From Chitinophaga agri (GTDB lineage Bacteria; Bacteroidota; Bacteroidia; Chitinophagales; Chitinophagaceae), in assembly GCF_010093065.1 (NCBI RefSeq), contig NZ_CP048113.1, positions 3,782,001 through 3,846,000 on the forward strand: a stretch of 64,000 nucleotides of DNA, written 5' to 3'. The translations under genes were made by a program, and so were the position numbers. The notes under the pieces were generated by a model. It made no database searches and was not told the DNA's origin. It saw only the letters and a list, made by a program, of their open reading frames with translations. Below, piece by piece: positions 42,719 to 51,804 of the stretch; positions within the stretch are counted from its first letter, which is position 1; each line of letters starts with the position of its first letter.

Positions 42719-42944
42719 CTCCCGGAGTACTGTGAGAACTACTGAAAACAGTAAGTAGTGGCACTCAGCGTTATACTACCGCCTATCAATTTTATGCCCC
42801 AAAAGTGTGAAAAAAGCATAAAAACGAGTTAAAATACAACAGAAACCCTACCGATCTCATGATTTTAACATTTGGGTAGCGATAAATTTCTCTAAATTTA
42901 TATGTGTATAACGTATGCGCTTATATCCAGTTTAACTTGAAAGT

Positions 42945-43583
42945 ATGAGAAAAATATTGGCAACAGGATTGGTTATTACCTCGTTAGGTCTGCTTACTTA
43001 TGTGTATGCCTTTAAAAAAGAGGAAGCGCCATTGCGTTCAGGGGACGTTATCTTTCAGACATCTATGTCACCACAGTGCCAGGCCGTCAGGCTGGCTACA
43101 CACTCCAGGTTCAGTCATTGTGGTATGATCTGGAAAATAGATAATAAAGACTATGTACTTGAAGCGGTCCAACCAGTTAAAATAACGCCACTGGATGAAT
43201 GGATCTCGCATGGAGATGGGAAGAAGTATGTGGTACGCCGTCTTAAGAATGCAGATAAAGTATTAACAGACAAGGTACTCAGCGAAATGGAAGCGGAAGG
43301 GAAAAAGATGATCGGCAAACCTTATGATGGATATTTTGAATGGTCAGATGATAGAATATATTGTTCAGAGCTGATATGGAAGATTTATAAGAGAGCTGCT
43401 GGTGTAGCCGTAGGCAGGCTGCAAAAGATAAAAGATTTTGATTTGAGCAGCGGCCCGGTAAAAGAGATTATCCGCGAACGTTATGGTGATAATCTCCCTA
43501 TTAATGAAACAGTTATCTCACCGCAAAGCATCTATGAATCTAGTTTATTTGTGACCGTAAGGTCAAAATATGGCGAAAAATAG
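42945..43583 (+). CDS. YiiX/NlpC-P60-like permuted papain-fold hydrolase
   Basis: 212 residues. N-terminal membrane segment or signal (ILATGLVITSLGLLTYVYAF), then SGDVIFQTS, THSRFSHCGMIWKI (His) and RIYCSELIWKIYKRAAG (catalytic Cys), the order seen in YiiX-type circularly permuted NlpC/P60 enzymes. It probably cleaves amide bonds in cell-wall peptides or lipids on the outside of the inner membrane. Confidence 0.85.
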   Translation: MRKILATGLVITSLGLLTYVYAFKKEEAPLRSGDVIFQTSMSPQCQAVRLATHSRFSHCGMIWKIDNKDYVLEAVQPVKITPLDEWISHGDGKKYVVRRLKNADKVLTDKVLSEMEAEGKKMIGKPYDGYFEWSDDRIYCSELIWKIYKRAAGVAVGRLQKIKDFDLSSGPVKEIIRERYGDNLPINETVISPQSIYESSLFVTVRSKYGEK

Positions 43584-43681
43584 TATTATCTCAGTAACTT
43601 TGTACTCCAAGGTCTGGTGTAACCAGTAAGAACAAGGTGCGATTTTTTATATCAACGGCGTAGTACCGTTATTCCAATCCT

Positions 43682-44776
43682 ATGAATATGAAAAGATTTT
43701 CTACATTCTTCTTGCTGTCCGCAGCATTTTCAATCCCTACTATTGCCCAAAACTACAAGCAGGACTTCGAGAAATTAAGCAACAGTGGCGACACAACCAA
43801 ACAGCGCATCCTCCTGGCTAAATGGGAGAAAGCTAAACCCAATGACGCTGAACTTTACATTGCTTACTTCAATTATTACGTCTCCAAAAGTAAAACTGAA
43901 GTAGTGACCATTAACCACACTGCTAATGGTTCTAACTCCCTGAAAGCCGGAAAAAATGGTGATCCTGCTGGTTATACCAGTGAAGTCGGTTACAAAAAAG
44001 AACCGCTCAACAAAGGATTCAAATACATCAATTCCGGTATTGCCAAATTCCCGAACAGACTGGATATGCGCTTCGGCAAGATATACATGCTGGGTGAGAA
44101 TTACAACTATACTTATCTGACAAAAGAACTCGTATCGGCTATCAATTACGGCCATACGATCGACAATAAATGGAAATGGGCAGACAATAAACCACTGGAA
44201 AAGCCGGAGCAGTTCATGCTGAACGCTGTACAGGAGTATGTGGCCCAGATCTATAACGTAGGTAAGAGCCAGGCGGATAATATCCAGCTGATCTCTGAAA
44301 CGGTATTGAAATATTATCCTAAGCACGTAGAAAGCCTGTCAGACCTCGGACTCGCCTATACGCTGAAAGAAGATAATGAAAATGCGCTCAAGACCTTCCT
44401 GAAGGCCAATGCAATAGCACCGAAAGACTATATTGTTCTGAACAATATCGCAAACCTTTACTCCAAGAAAGGCGATGACGCTACCGCAGTTAAATATTAC
44501 GAACAGACTTTAAAAGTAGGTGACCAGGAAGCAAAAGACCTGGCCAGCGCTGAAATAAAACGGATCAATGCAAAGAAGCCGGTTCCAAAGGCTACAATGC
44601 CTAAACCTGCCACTGCTACCGCTAAAACTTCTGCTGAAAAAACAACGAACAGCAAACCCACTACTGCGAAGACAGTATCCAAAACCAAAACGGCCGCTGA
44701 CAAATCAAGCTCTTCTAAATCAACTGCTGCGAAAGAGGCTAAAAAGCCTACAAGCAAGACGCCTTCTAAGCACTAG
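43682..44776 (+). CDS. TPR-repeat protein with basic low-complexity tail
   Basis: 364 residues. After a signal peptide (FFLLSAAFSIPTIAQ) come TPR-like helices, clearest in ESLSDLGLAYTLKEDNENALKTFLKANAIAPKDYIVLNNIANLYSKKGDDATAVKYYEQTL near residues 220-280. The last 70 residues are Lys/Thr/Ala/Ser-rich (TKTAADKSSSSKSTAAKEAKKPTSK), a histone-H1-like tail that could bind nucleic acid or polyanions. Periplasmic scaffolding is the likely role. Confidence 0.82.
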   Translation: MNMKRFSTFFLLSAAFSIPTIAQNYKQDFEKLSNSGDTTKQRILLAKWEKAKPNDAELYIAYFNYYVSKSKTEVVTINHTANGSNSLKAGKNGDPAGYTSEVGYKKEPLNKGFKYINSGIAKFPNRLDMRFGKIYMLGENYNYTYLTKELVSAINYGHTIDNKWKWADNKPLEKPEQFMLNAVQEYVAQIYNVGKSQADNIQLISETVLKYYPKHVESLSDLGLAYTLKEDNENALKTFLKANAIAPKDYIVLNNIANLYSKKGDDATAVKYYEQTLKVGDQEAKDLASAEIKRINAKKPVPKATMPKPATATAKTSAEKTTNSKPTTAKTVSKTKTAADKSSSSKSTAAKEAKKPTSKTPSKH

Positions 44777-44786
44777 CTTAGAAGGC
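44761..44786 (+). terminator. Hairpin overlapping the stop codon
   Basis: Perfect 11-base stem GCCTTCTAAGC / GCTTAGAAGGC with loop ACTA spans the TAG of the TPR gene. There is no T-run, so it may be an mRNA stabiliser rather than a classical terminator. Confidence 0.6.
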
Positions 44787-44811
44787 GCCCGCCGGCAAAG
44801 CAGATTGCACA

Positions 44812-45180
44812 TTATTTGATCGACTGCAGCAAACTACAGAACTCCAGCTTCTCATCTGAAGTCAAAAATGAATTGGCAATTGTTTCGCTAATTAAGTCGC
44901 TCGTCAGGGAAAATTCATCGTAAAGGTCATTTTGTTCCACTCCGTACTTCTTCGCCGTTGAAAAACGAACTGCTCCCAGGATCTCTTTAGAAGGTACCTT
45001 TTTTTCTACCAGCAAAGGCCGGATAGAATACAGCATTTCGTTGTTCGCTATTTCTATCTTCTTCTGATATTCGGTCTTCCCGTGCCTTGAGAAATATTGC
45101 CTGGTCAGTAAATAAACTATAAAACCAAGCATAGTTGCAACAGTTGCAGTAAAAACAATGTTTTCAGATAAGTTCACCAT
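44812..45180 (-). CDS. Hypothetical protein with one membrane segment
   Basis: 122 residues, with one N-terminal hydrophobic segment (ENIVFTATVATMLGFIVYLL) and a soluble charged part (KTEYQKKIEIANNEMLYSIRPLLVEKKVPSKEIL). Not recognised; no context clue. Confidence 0.55.
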   Translation of the reverse strand: MVNLSENIVFTATVATMLGFIVYLLTRQYFSRHGKTEYQKKIEIANNEMLYSIRPLLVEKKVPSKEILGAVRFSTAKKYGVEQNDLYDEFSLTSDLISETIANSFLTSDEKLEFCSLLQSIK

Positions 45181-45498
45181 AGATAATTAGGAAGGCTAAA
45201 GCGTGTATTAATATATTATAAACATACGCAATGTATGGTAGTACAGTTTCAATTGTACAACTGTTAATTGCATGTTTGAACAGCCTTCTTTTTCGCTTTT
45301 GTTACAACTAACTGCTAATCAATACTACCCAAAAAATGTACTCATGGAAACACAAGTGAGTACTACTACCTGCTATTAAATAAACAGAAATACCTCCTCA
45401 TATTATTGATCTCAATCCCCGTAAGGTCCCACCATTACTGGTATCACAGGCAGTCCTAACCAAATATCCCGGAAAAAATATTTTTCAGAAAAAATTCA

Positions 45499-45534
45499 AA
45501 AAGCTCCTGCCGGACCACACCAGCAGGAGCTTTT
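45499..45534 (-). terminator. Terminator, within a 374-base spacer
   Basis: Perfect 12-base stem AAAAGCTCCTGC / GCAGGAGCTTTT with a 12-base loop, directly after the stop of the endonuclease/phosphatase-family gene. The rest of the spacer 45181-45498 holds no gene or RNA that could be recognised. Confidence 0.88.
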
Positions 45535-45554
45535 TATATGATAATTCAAATGTG

Positions 45555-46490
45555 CTATTTCCAGGAAACAACTACCATCACCGGAAAGTGATCTGACGGC
45601 TCACGTGCCACATATTTATTCAGTGACACTTCTTTTGGAAAGTCGGCTGAAGCCACCTTTTCATCTCCTTCGTTTTCCTTTACCACCGGACCACGGTAAG
45701 TATCAGTCAGGATACCGTATTTTTCCACACGGAATTGTTTGGTCAGGAAAATGTGGTCAATGCGGCTGTCTGTCTTACTGTTTGTATTGAACGCATTGAA
45801 AGTGCCATTCTCTGCATAGCGGATAGCGGTCGTCTCATATGCATCTTTCAGCAAGCCGGAAGTATTGATCAGTGTGTAAGATTCACTGCGCTGATCTACG
45901 TTGAAATCGCCGGTCAGGATAGTCGGTATATTGCCGGCCATCTTTCTTACTTTGTCCATCACCAGTTTGGCACTCTCCGCTCTTGCTTTCACACCAATAT
46001 GGTCCATGTGCAGATTGAAGAAATAGAAAGTGAATCCGGTTTTGGTCTCTTTGAATTTACCCCATGAACAAAGTCTTGGCAATACAGCATCCCATCCTTT
46101 ATTCGGCCTGTCAGTCACCTCTGACATCCAGAAATCACCATGTTCCAGCAATTTAAATTTTCTGGTATTATAAAAGATAGCAGAATACTCACCTGCCTCT
46201 TTCCCATCATCACGGCCCACCCCGATATACGCATAACCAGGCAGCGTATCTTTCAGGTTCTCCAGCTGGTGATGCATACATTCCTGCGTACCGAAAATAT
46301 CAAATCCATGAAAACGGATCATAGCAGCGATCACCGGATAACGCTGTTTCCAGCCGTTGCCATGAGCGGCATCTTCGGTGTTATTGTCGTTACGCATGTT
46401 GTAAGAGGCCACCGTTATTCTCTGCGCCATCACAGCACAGCTCAATACGGTCAAAACAGCCACCAGGAACATCTTTCTTTTCATCTGCAT
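45555..46490 (-). CDS. Secreted endonuclease/exonuclease/phosphatase (EEP) family protein
   Basis: 311 residues with signal peptide (FLVAVLTVLSCAVMA) and the EEP-fold motifs: ASYNMRNDN, FGTQECMHHQ (metal-binding Glu), LTGDFNVDQRS (Asp/Asn) and REPSDHFPVMV (Asp-His). Secreted EEP proteins hydrolyse phosphodiesters or phosphomonoesters such as nucleic acids or sphingomyelin-like lipids. It follows SusD by 33 bases and is the third gene of this SusCD operon, so its substrate is probably the one the SusCD pair imports. Confidence 0.9.
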   Translation of the reverse strand: MQMKRKMFLVAVLTVLSCAVMAQRITVASYNMRNDNNTEDAAHGNGWKQRYPVIAAMIRFHGFDIFGTQECMHHQLENLKDTLPGYAYIGVGRDDGKEAGEYSAIFYNTRKFKLLEHGDFWMSEVTDRPNKGWDAVLPRLCSWGKFKETKTGFTFYFFNLHMDHIGVKARAESAKLVMDKVRKMAGNIPTILTGDFNVDQRSESYTLINTSGLLKDAYETTAIRYAENGTFNAFNTNSKTDSRIDHIFLTKQFRVEKYGILTDTYRGPVVKENEGDEKVASADFPKEVSLNKYVAREPSDHFPVMVVVSWK

Positions 46491-46522
46491 CTCTAATTTA
46501 TAATGATCATTTAATTACCTGA

Positions 46523-48328
46523 TTACAGCTCCCATCCCGGGTTCTGGCCCAGTTTAGGATTCAGCTGCAGGTCAGTATAAGGTACCGGATAAAGGTACTT
46601 ATAATCTGCCCATTCACGGGAAACGTTGTCCAGCCAGTGTATTTCACCATGTGTATCCTGTGATAACACCTGCGGATTCACTGTACCATTCAGTGTCTGA
46701 TTCACATTGATATAAGTCACACCACTGATCTGCTGTGCCGGTGCTGTTTTATAAAAACACACATCCATCTTACCATCTGCATTCAGGTCCATTGGTACAT
46801 CCAGTGCCGGTACATACATACCCGTCCATGATCTGGTCAGCAGGTCGCCCTGTTTCCATCTCACCAGGTCATAAAAACGGAAGCCTTCCAGCACCAGTTC
46901 TATTCCACGCTCCCTGCGTATCTCCAGCAAGGCTGCATCCGAAATACCCGGGAAATAGTTTGTCTTCAGATAGTTATCAGCCACTGTTGGTTTTGCGGAG
47001 ACACCTCCGGTAATACCGGCACGTGTACGTAATGCACCTACTGTTTTCGCCCAGTCATTATCAGACAGCTTACCCAGTTCTGCTGTTGCCTCTGCATAGT
47101 TCAGCAGGATCTCTGCGTAACGCATCAGACAAATGGCGTTCGTTCCGGTTGTACCCGCATCATAGTAGGTATCGTCCAGTGAAAACTTAATTGGCATATA
47201 CCCGGTGTAAGTATAAGAAAATACCGGAGGAGCTGCAACCGTTTTTCCATTATCGGTACGGGTGTAAGCTCCCATACGGATAGTTTGCTGCAGGCGCTTA
47301 TCGCGTCCCTGTGTTTCTTTTATGAACGGCAGGGTATCATATCCTGCTTTACTGGTGAAAGGCGTACCATCTATATTCAGATAGGTATTGATGAAGTTCC
47401 TGGTAAAGCTCAGGCGGTTACCATACGTGGCAGATGTGAAGTACCAGTTGGCATCATTGTACACAGCCAAAGTACTGCTGGTAACGTTGGACAGCATGAC
47501 TTCCGTTGCTACCGGTGCTGTACTGATGAACAGCTGACGGTATGCCAGTGCGGTACCGCCTGTCTGATTGAGGGTGTAACCGCCTTCGTCCATTACTTTC
47601 TTAGCTGCATCAGCCGCCTTTTGTAATAATGCAGGAGCGGTTTCAGCCAGGTTGTAGGATGTCTGGTATTTGCGGAAAGTCCCTTCAAATAAACATACTC
47701 TCGACTTCAGACCATACACCACATATTTAGTGATCTGACTGGCCGTTGCATCACTTTTCAGCGTGATATGCTCAGCCGCGAAGTCCAGGTCAGCAATAAC
47801 AGAATCCATCACCAGCGTACGGTTATCTCTGCCTGCATACAGTCCTTCCTGGTCATCAATGCTCAGCGGCTTATTGATCCAGGGTACATTACCGAAGCGT
47901 TTTACTTTTTCGAAGTAAAAGTATGCACGGAAGAAACGTGCCAGGCCAATGTAGTTATTACGGACAGTCGAGTCTATCGCGGGATTATTACAGTTGACGA
48001 TGAAATAGTTGATATTACGCAGTTGCTTCCAGTCCCATCCATCTGCCACACGTGCGTTGTAGGCGCCTGTTCTCAGAAAGTCAGGCACACCACTTACGGC
48101 GCTGTAATCGGCCATGGCATCTTTCCGGAACACATCACCCATGCCTGGCAGTACATCATAAAAAGAGTTGGTATATAACTTCATACCTGCTTCGCTGCCG
48201 AAGATGGCATCTCTGTCGGCAGTAGCTACAGGCGTCTGGTCCAGGTTCTTGGAACAGCTGCTCAGCAACGCAGCCATACCTGCGATCATCAGCACACGCT
48301 GCAGCCGGGAAATATATTGTTGTATCAT
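46523..48328 (-). CDS. SusD/RagB-family lipoprotein
   Basis: 601 residues with lipobox LSSC (Cys about 25) and SusD features: the N-terminal helical TPR-like part, FYFEKVKRFGNVPWINKPLS, GLKSRVCLFEGTFRKY and the C-terminal RERGIELVLEGFRFYDLVRWKQGD. It is the surface lid that captures substrate for the neighbouring SusC channel. The gap of 24 bases to the SusC gene shows one operon. Confidence 0.96.
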   Translation of the reverse strand: MIQQYISRLQRVLMIAGMAALLSSCSKNLDQTPVATADRDAIFGSEAGMKLYTNSFYDVLPGMGDVFRKDAMADYSAVSGVPDFLRTGAYNARVADGWDWKQLRNINYFIVNCNNPAIDSTVRNNYIGLARFFRAYFYFEKVKRFGNVPWINKPLSIDDQEGLYAGRDNRTLVMDSVIADLDFAAEHITLKSDATASQITKYVVYGLKSRVCLFEGTFRKYQTSYNLAETAPALLQKAADAAKKVMDEGGYTLNQTGGTALAYRQLFISTAPVATEVMLSNVTSSTLAVYNDANWYFTSATYGNRLSFTRNFINTYLNIDGTPFTSKAGYDTLPFIKETQGRDKRLQQTIRMGAYTRTDNGKTVAAPPVFSYTYTGYMPIKFSLDDTYYDAGTTGTNAICLMRYAEILLNYAEATAELGKLSDNDWAKTVGALRTRAGITGGVSAKPTVADNYLKTNYFPGISDAALLEIRRERGIELVLEGFRFYDLVRWKQGDLLTRSWTGMYVPALDVPMDLNADGKMDVCFYKTAPAQQISGVTYINVNQTLNGTVNPQVLSQDTHGEIHWLDNVSREWADYKYLYPVPYTDLQLNPKLGQNPGWEL

Positions 48329-48352
48329 TACTGTCGTTTGATTGTATTATTA

Positions 48353-51300
48353 TCAGAATGTAACACTCAGACCAAGGGTCATGCTCTTCAGAATAGGATA
48401 GTTGTTACCATTACCAGAGTTGCCGGTATCGGTCACCGTGTCGGACCTGCCAATACTTTCCGGATCGAGGTCTTTTGTTACCTTGAACATAGGAGAATGC
48501 GCCCACAGGTTTTCGCCGGAGAGGTATACGCGTGCAGCAGATAACTTCGCATGGCTGATAAATGTCTTCGGCAGGTTATAACCTATCTGCACATTTTTCA
48601 GTCGGAGGTACGCAGCGTTCTGCAGGTATTTAGACTGTTTGGCATTCAATACACCAGAACCATTCTGCGCAGTATAACCACGATAACGTGGGAAATATGC
48701 ATCTGGGTTCTCTTCAGACCAGATCTTTCCTACCTGTGATTTAGGCATGAAGTTGTAAGGTCTGTTATACTGCCCCCAGAATACATCTGACTCAGCGCCA
48801 GGCCACCAGTCCTGTTTACCTACGCCCTGGAAGAAAGTGCTGAAAAAGAAGTTATTCCAGCCTGCATCCAGTGTCAAACCATAGCTGTAACGCGGTGTAC
48901 TGTTACCGATGATGCTCAGATCGCCATGGTCAGTCAGTGTATTAGCACCGTTGTTGATCACACCATCGTTGTTCAGGTCTTTGAATTTCACATCACCTGG
49001 CAGCCACTGGCCGCTGTTGGATGCTTTGAACAACGCCTGTGCAGCTTTTGCCTGACCTACGTTCTGTGCTGTCCAGTAACCATCATTGGTATACCCCCAG
49101 ATCTCACCATATTTCTGACCAGCATAGTAGTCCGTCAGCTTGTTATTCGTATTATTATACCTGGTGATAGTGGATGTGTAGTCAGAGATCACAGCAGTGA
49201 TGCCATAGTTAAATGGTTTATCAGCCAGTTTAAACTGATCTCTCCAGGTCACTGTTGCTTCCCATCCTACTGTTTTCAAATCAGCATAGTTACCTTTTGG
49301 TACGTCGTTGCCAAATACGGCTGGCAATGTCTGCCCTACGGTAAACATGTCAGTTGTTCTGCGTACATACGCATCTCCACTTACGGTCAAACGACTATTC
49401 AGGAATGCCATGTCAATACCACCATTGGTCGTCGTAGCTGTTTCCCAGGTCAGGCCATTCGGCAGTACACCCGGCTGGTTAGTCATCTGTGGTCTGATGC
49501 CATTGATCACACGGCCAGACTGTGCAATGAGGAACTGTTCCTGGAATGCGTAAGAAGCAATATTACCGTTACCCAGGGAGCCATAGGAACCACGGATCTT
49601 CAGGTCAGACATGATCCTCGCAGGCACTTTCCAGAACTTCTCCTGAGATACTCTCCAACCTGCGGATACAGACGGGAAGAACGCGTAGCGCTGGTTGGAA
49701 GGGAATTTGGAAGAACCATCATAACGGCCGTTCACTTCCAGTAAGTAGCGATCTCTAAATGCATAGTTCATACGGAAGAACTCACCCTGGATAGCCCATT
49801 TCTCATAACCACCGGCAGTCGTAACATTACTGCCCAATGCCAGGTTCAGGTCTTTCGCATCACTGTAGATCAGACCATTTCTTGTAACCTGCATACCATT
49901 GAAGGTGGTCTGCTCATAGTTGAAACCACCTAACAATTTCAGGTAGTGACCACCGGCGAAAGTGTTCTCATATTCACCATACAGGTTAGATGCAAAATAT
50001 CTGCTCACAGAATCTCTCATCATCAGGTCATTATAACCCGTACCCACGTATGCCACTACGCCAGGTGCAGCGCTGTAAGGCACCTGTACACGCAGACGTT
50101 TCTGTTTTTCGGTGATGCTCTGATAGGTAAAGTCGCCCCGCAGTCTCAGTTTGTTCTTAGCTACGTTAGCAATGAATCCTGCTGTATTACGGAAGAGTGC
50201 GCGGTTGAAATCAACACCGTTCTTACCATATACAAAATCACCTACGGTGTAAGCGGCGGTATAGGTCAGCGAGCCATCCGGGTTGTACAGCATAGAGGAA
50301 GGATGTGCCTCATCTGCCATGTTCCTCCAGATACCACCACCTTCACCAACGTTCAGCGGATTATGATATTCCCTGCTGGAATACTCGGTATTATTATATA
50401 CCTGCAACCAGTCAGTCAGCTGAATATTACCTTTCGCACGTACGTTATACATTTTGTAGTCATCAGAGTTGAAGCGGAAAAGCCCTTCCTGTCCGTAGTA
50501 ACGTCCGGATACAGCGTAACTCGCCTTCCCACTGCTTCCTGACACAGAGAGGTTCTGATCGATGGAAGAAGTACGGTTCTTATACAATAGTCCGTACCAG
50601 TCTGTGTTACCATAATACACATAGTTACCGTTAGCATCCAGCTCTGTCTTTGGCAGAGAAGGATTATCGTTGTGTGCCTTCAGTGCTTCCAGGTAAGCAA
50701 GGGAGAACTTCTGCGTTTTGTTGATGTTCTGCGGTGACTGTGAGTAGTCGTTCCAGGCAGACCATGCTTCATTGAAGTTCTTCGCATACTCGTAACCATT
50801 GGTCACCATATCAGGAACAGTGGTCGGCTTTTTCACAGAATAGTTAGATGAATAGGTAACGCTCAGTTTATCTTTAGTGGGCGTTTTGGTAGTGATCAGT
50901 ACCACACCAAAAGCAGCCCTCGCTCCATAGATAGCAGCGGAAGAGGCGTCTTTCAGTACAGAAATGCTGGCTACATCAGCAGGGTTCAGCATACTGGGGT
51001 CGCCTTCCACACCATCGATCAGTACCAGCGCATTACCACCCTGACCTATAGAGGTTGTACCACGGATGTTAAATGCCGGTGACTGAATAGGCTTACCATC
51101 CCCCATTACCAGGTTCAGGTTAGGAATAACACCCTGCAGGCCCTGACTCAGGTTAGGTATAGGCCGGTTTTCCAGGACCTTTCCTGACACCTGGGATACG
51201 GCGCCGGTCAGGTTTACTTTTTTCTGGGTACCATAACCTACCACCACCACGTCGTTCAGTGCCGATACATTGCTACGCAGCACCAGATGAATATCTGACT

Positions 51301-51553
51301 GGGTAGTTACCTTAAAAGTGTCTGTTTTGTACCCAATGGAACTGAAGATCAGTACCGGGTTGTCAGTTGCGTTCAGCGTGAAAAGCCCTTTTTCATCTGT
51401 CCCCGTCCCATTAACGGTCCCCATTACTTTAACTGTTGCCCCGATCACCGGTTGCCCTGTCTCGTCAGTGACCCGGCCTTTAACAATACGCGACTGTGCG
51501 TAGGTGTTAAAAACACAACATGTCAGCAAAAGGACGCATAACCATCTTTTCAT
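48353..51553 (-). CDS. SusC/RagA-family TonB-dependent transporter
   Basis: 1,066 residues from the ATG at 51553 (MKRWLCVLLLTCCVFNTYAQ, signal peptide). It has a carboxypeptidase-like regulatory domain (GRVTDETGQPVIGATVKV), a plug domain (VVVGYGTQKKVNLTGAVSQ) and a beta-barrel to the final aromatic SVTF. It lacks the extra N-terminal domain of anti-sigma-interacting transporters, which fits the absence of a sigma/anti-sigma pair; regulation more likely involves the divergent gene at 51805. Confidence 0.96.
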   Translation of the reverse strand: MKRWLCVLLLTCCVFNTYAQSRIVKGRVTDETGQPVIGATVKVMGTVNGTGTDEKGLFTLNATDNPVLIFSSIGYKTDTFKVTTQSDIHLVLRSNVSALNDVVVVGYGTQKKVNLTGAVSQVSGKVLENRPIPNLSQGLQGVIPNLNLVMGDGKPIQSPAFNIRGTTSIGQGGNALVLIDGVEGDPSMLNPADVASISVLKDASSAAIYGARAAFGVVLITTKTPTKDKLSVTYSSNYSVKKPTTVPDMVTNGYEYAKNFNEAWSAWNDYSQSPQNINKTQKFSLAYLEALKAHNDNPSLPKTELDANGNYVYYGNTDWYGLLYKNRTSSIDQNLSVSGSSGKASYAVSGRYYGQEGLFRFNSDDYKMYNVRAKGNIQLTDWLQVYNNTEYSSREYHNPLNVGEGGGIWRNMADEAHPSSMLYNPDGSLTYTAAYTVGDFVYGKNGVDFNRALFRNTAGFIANVAKNKLRLRGDFTYQSITEKQKRLRVQVPYSAAPGVVAYVGTGYNDLMMRDSVSRYFASNLYGEYENTFAGGHYLKLLGGFNYEQTTFNGMQVTRNGLIYSDAKDLNLALGSNVTTAGGYEKWAIQGEFFRMNYAFRDRYLLEVNGRYDGSSKFPSNQRYAFFPSVSAGWRVSQEKFWKVPARIMSDLKIRGSYGSLGNGNIASYAFQEQFLIAQSGRVINGIRPQMTNQPGVLPNGLTWETATTTNGGIDMAFLNSRLTVSGDAYVRRTTDMFTVGQTLPAVFGNDVPKGNYADLKTVGWEATVTWRDQFKLADKPFNYGITAVISDYTSTITRYNNTNNKLTDYYAGQKYGEIWGYTNDGYWTAQNVGQAKAAQALFKASNSGQWLPGDVKFKDLNNDGVINNGANTLTDHGDLSIIGNSTPRYSYGLTLDAGWNNFFFSTFFQGVGKQDWWPGAESDVFWGQYNRPYNFMPKSQVGKIWSEENPDAYFPRYRGYTAQNGSGVLNAKQSKYLQNAAYLRLKNVQIGYNLPKTFISHAKLSAARVYLSGENLWAHSPMFKVTKDLDPESIGRSDTVTDTGNSGNGNNYPILKSMTLGLSVTF

Positions 51554-51645
51554 GATGTTTCTGGTTGTGATTTTTGTAATAATTGGAAATAGAGTTATTG
51601 GGCACAAAGGAAGGTTTGGGGTATGAACAGGGGGATTAATAAGCG

Positions 51646-51754
51646 GTTAACGTGGTTTACTAAGATGATTAACCCAGGTATGTTAACAGATTAATCTACT
51701 AAATAACAATCGTTTACGCTTGCACGAAATACCTGCTGTTAAAGAAAAGTTAAC
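51646..51754. promoter_or_regulatory. Cluster of GTTAAC palindromes
   Basis: Three GTTAAC hexamers (51646-51651, 51682-51687, 51749-51754) and a related ATTAAC (51668-51673) lie between the divergent SusC and regulator genes. The spacings are 36 and 67 bases. They are candidate sites for a regulator shared by both promoters, possibly the one encoded at 51805. Confidence 0.5.
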
Positions 51755-51804
51755 ACACCGTTGATAATAAAGGATATAACTTGCCGGCTCAAAACAGTGA
51801 CATA

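Noticed and set aside
49946..50542. Plus-strand frame of 198 codons inside the SusC gene
   Set aside because: Lies antisense within a clear TonB-dependent transporter; a shadow frame.
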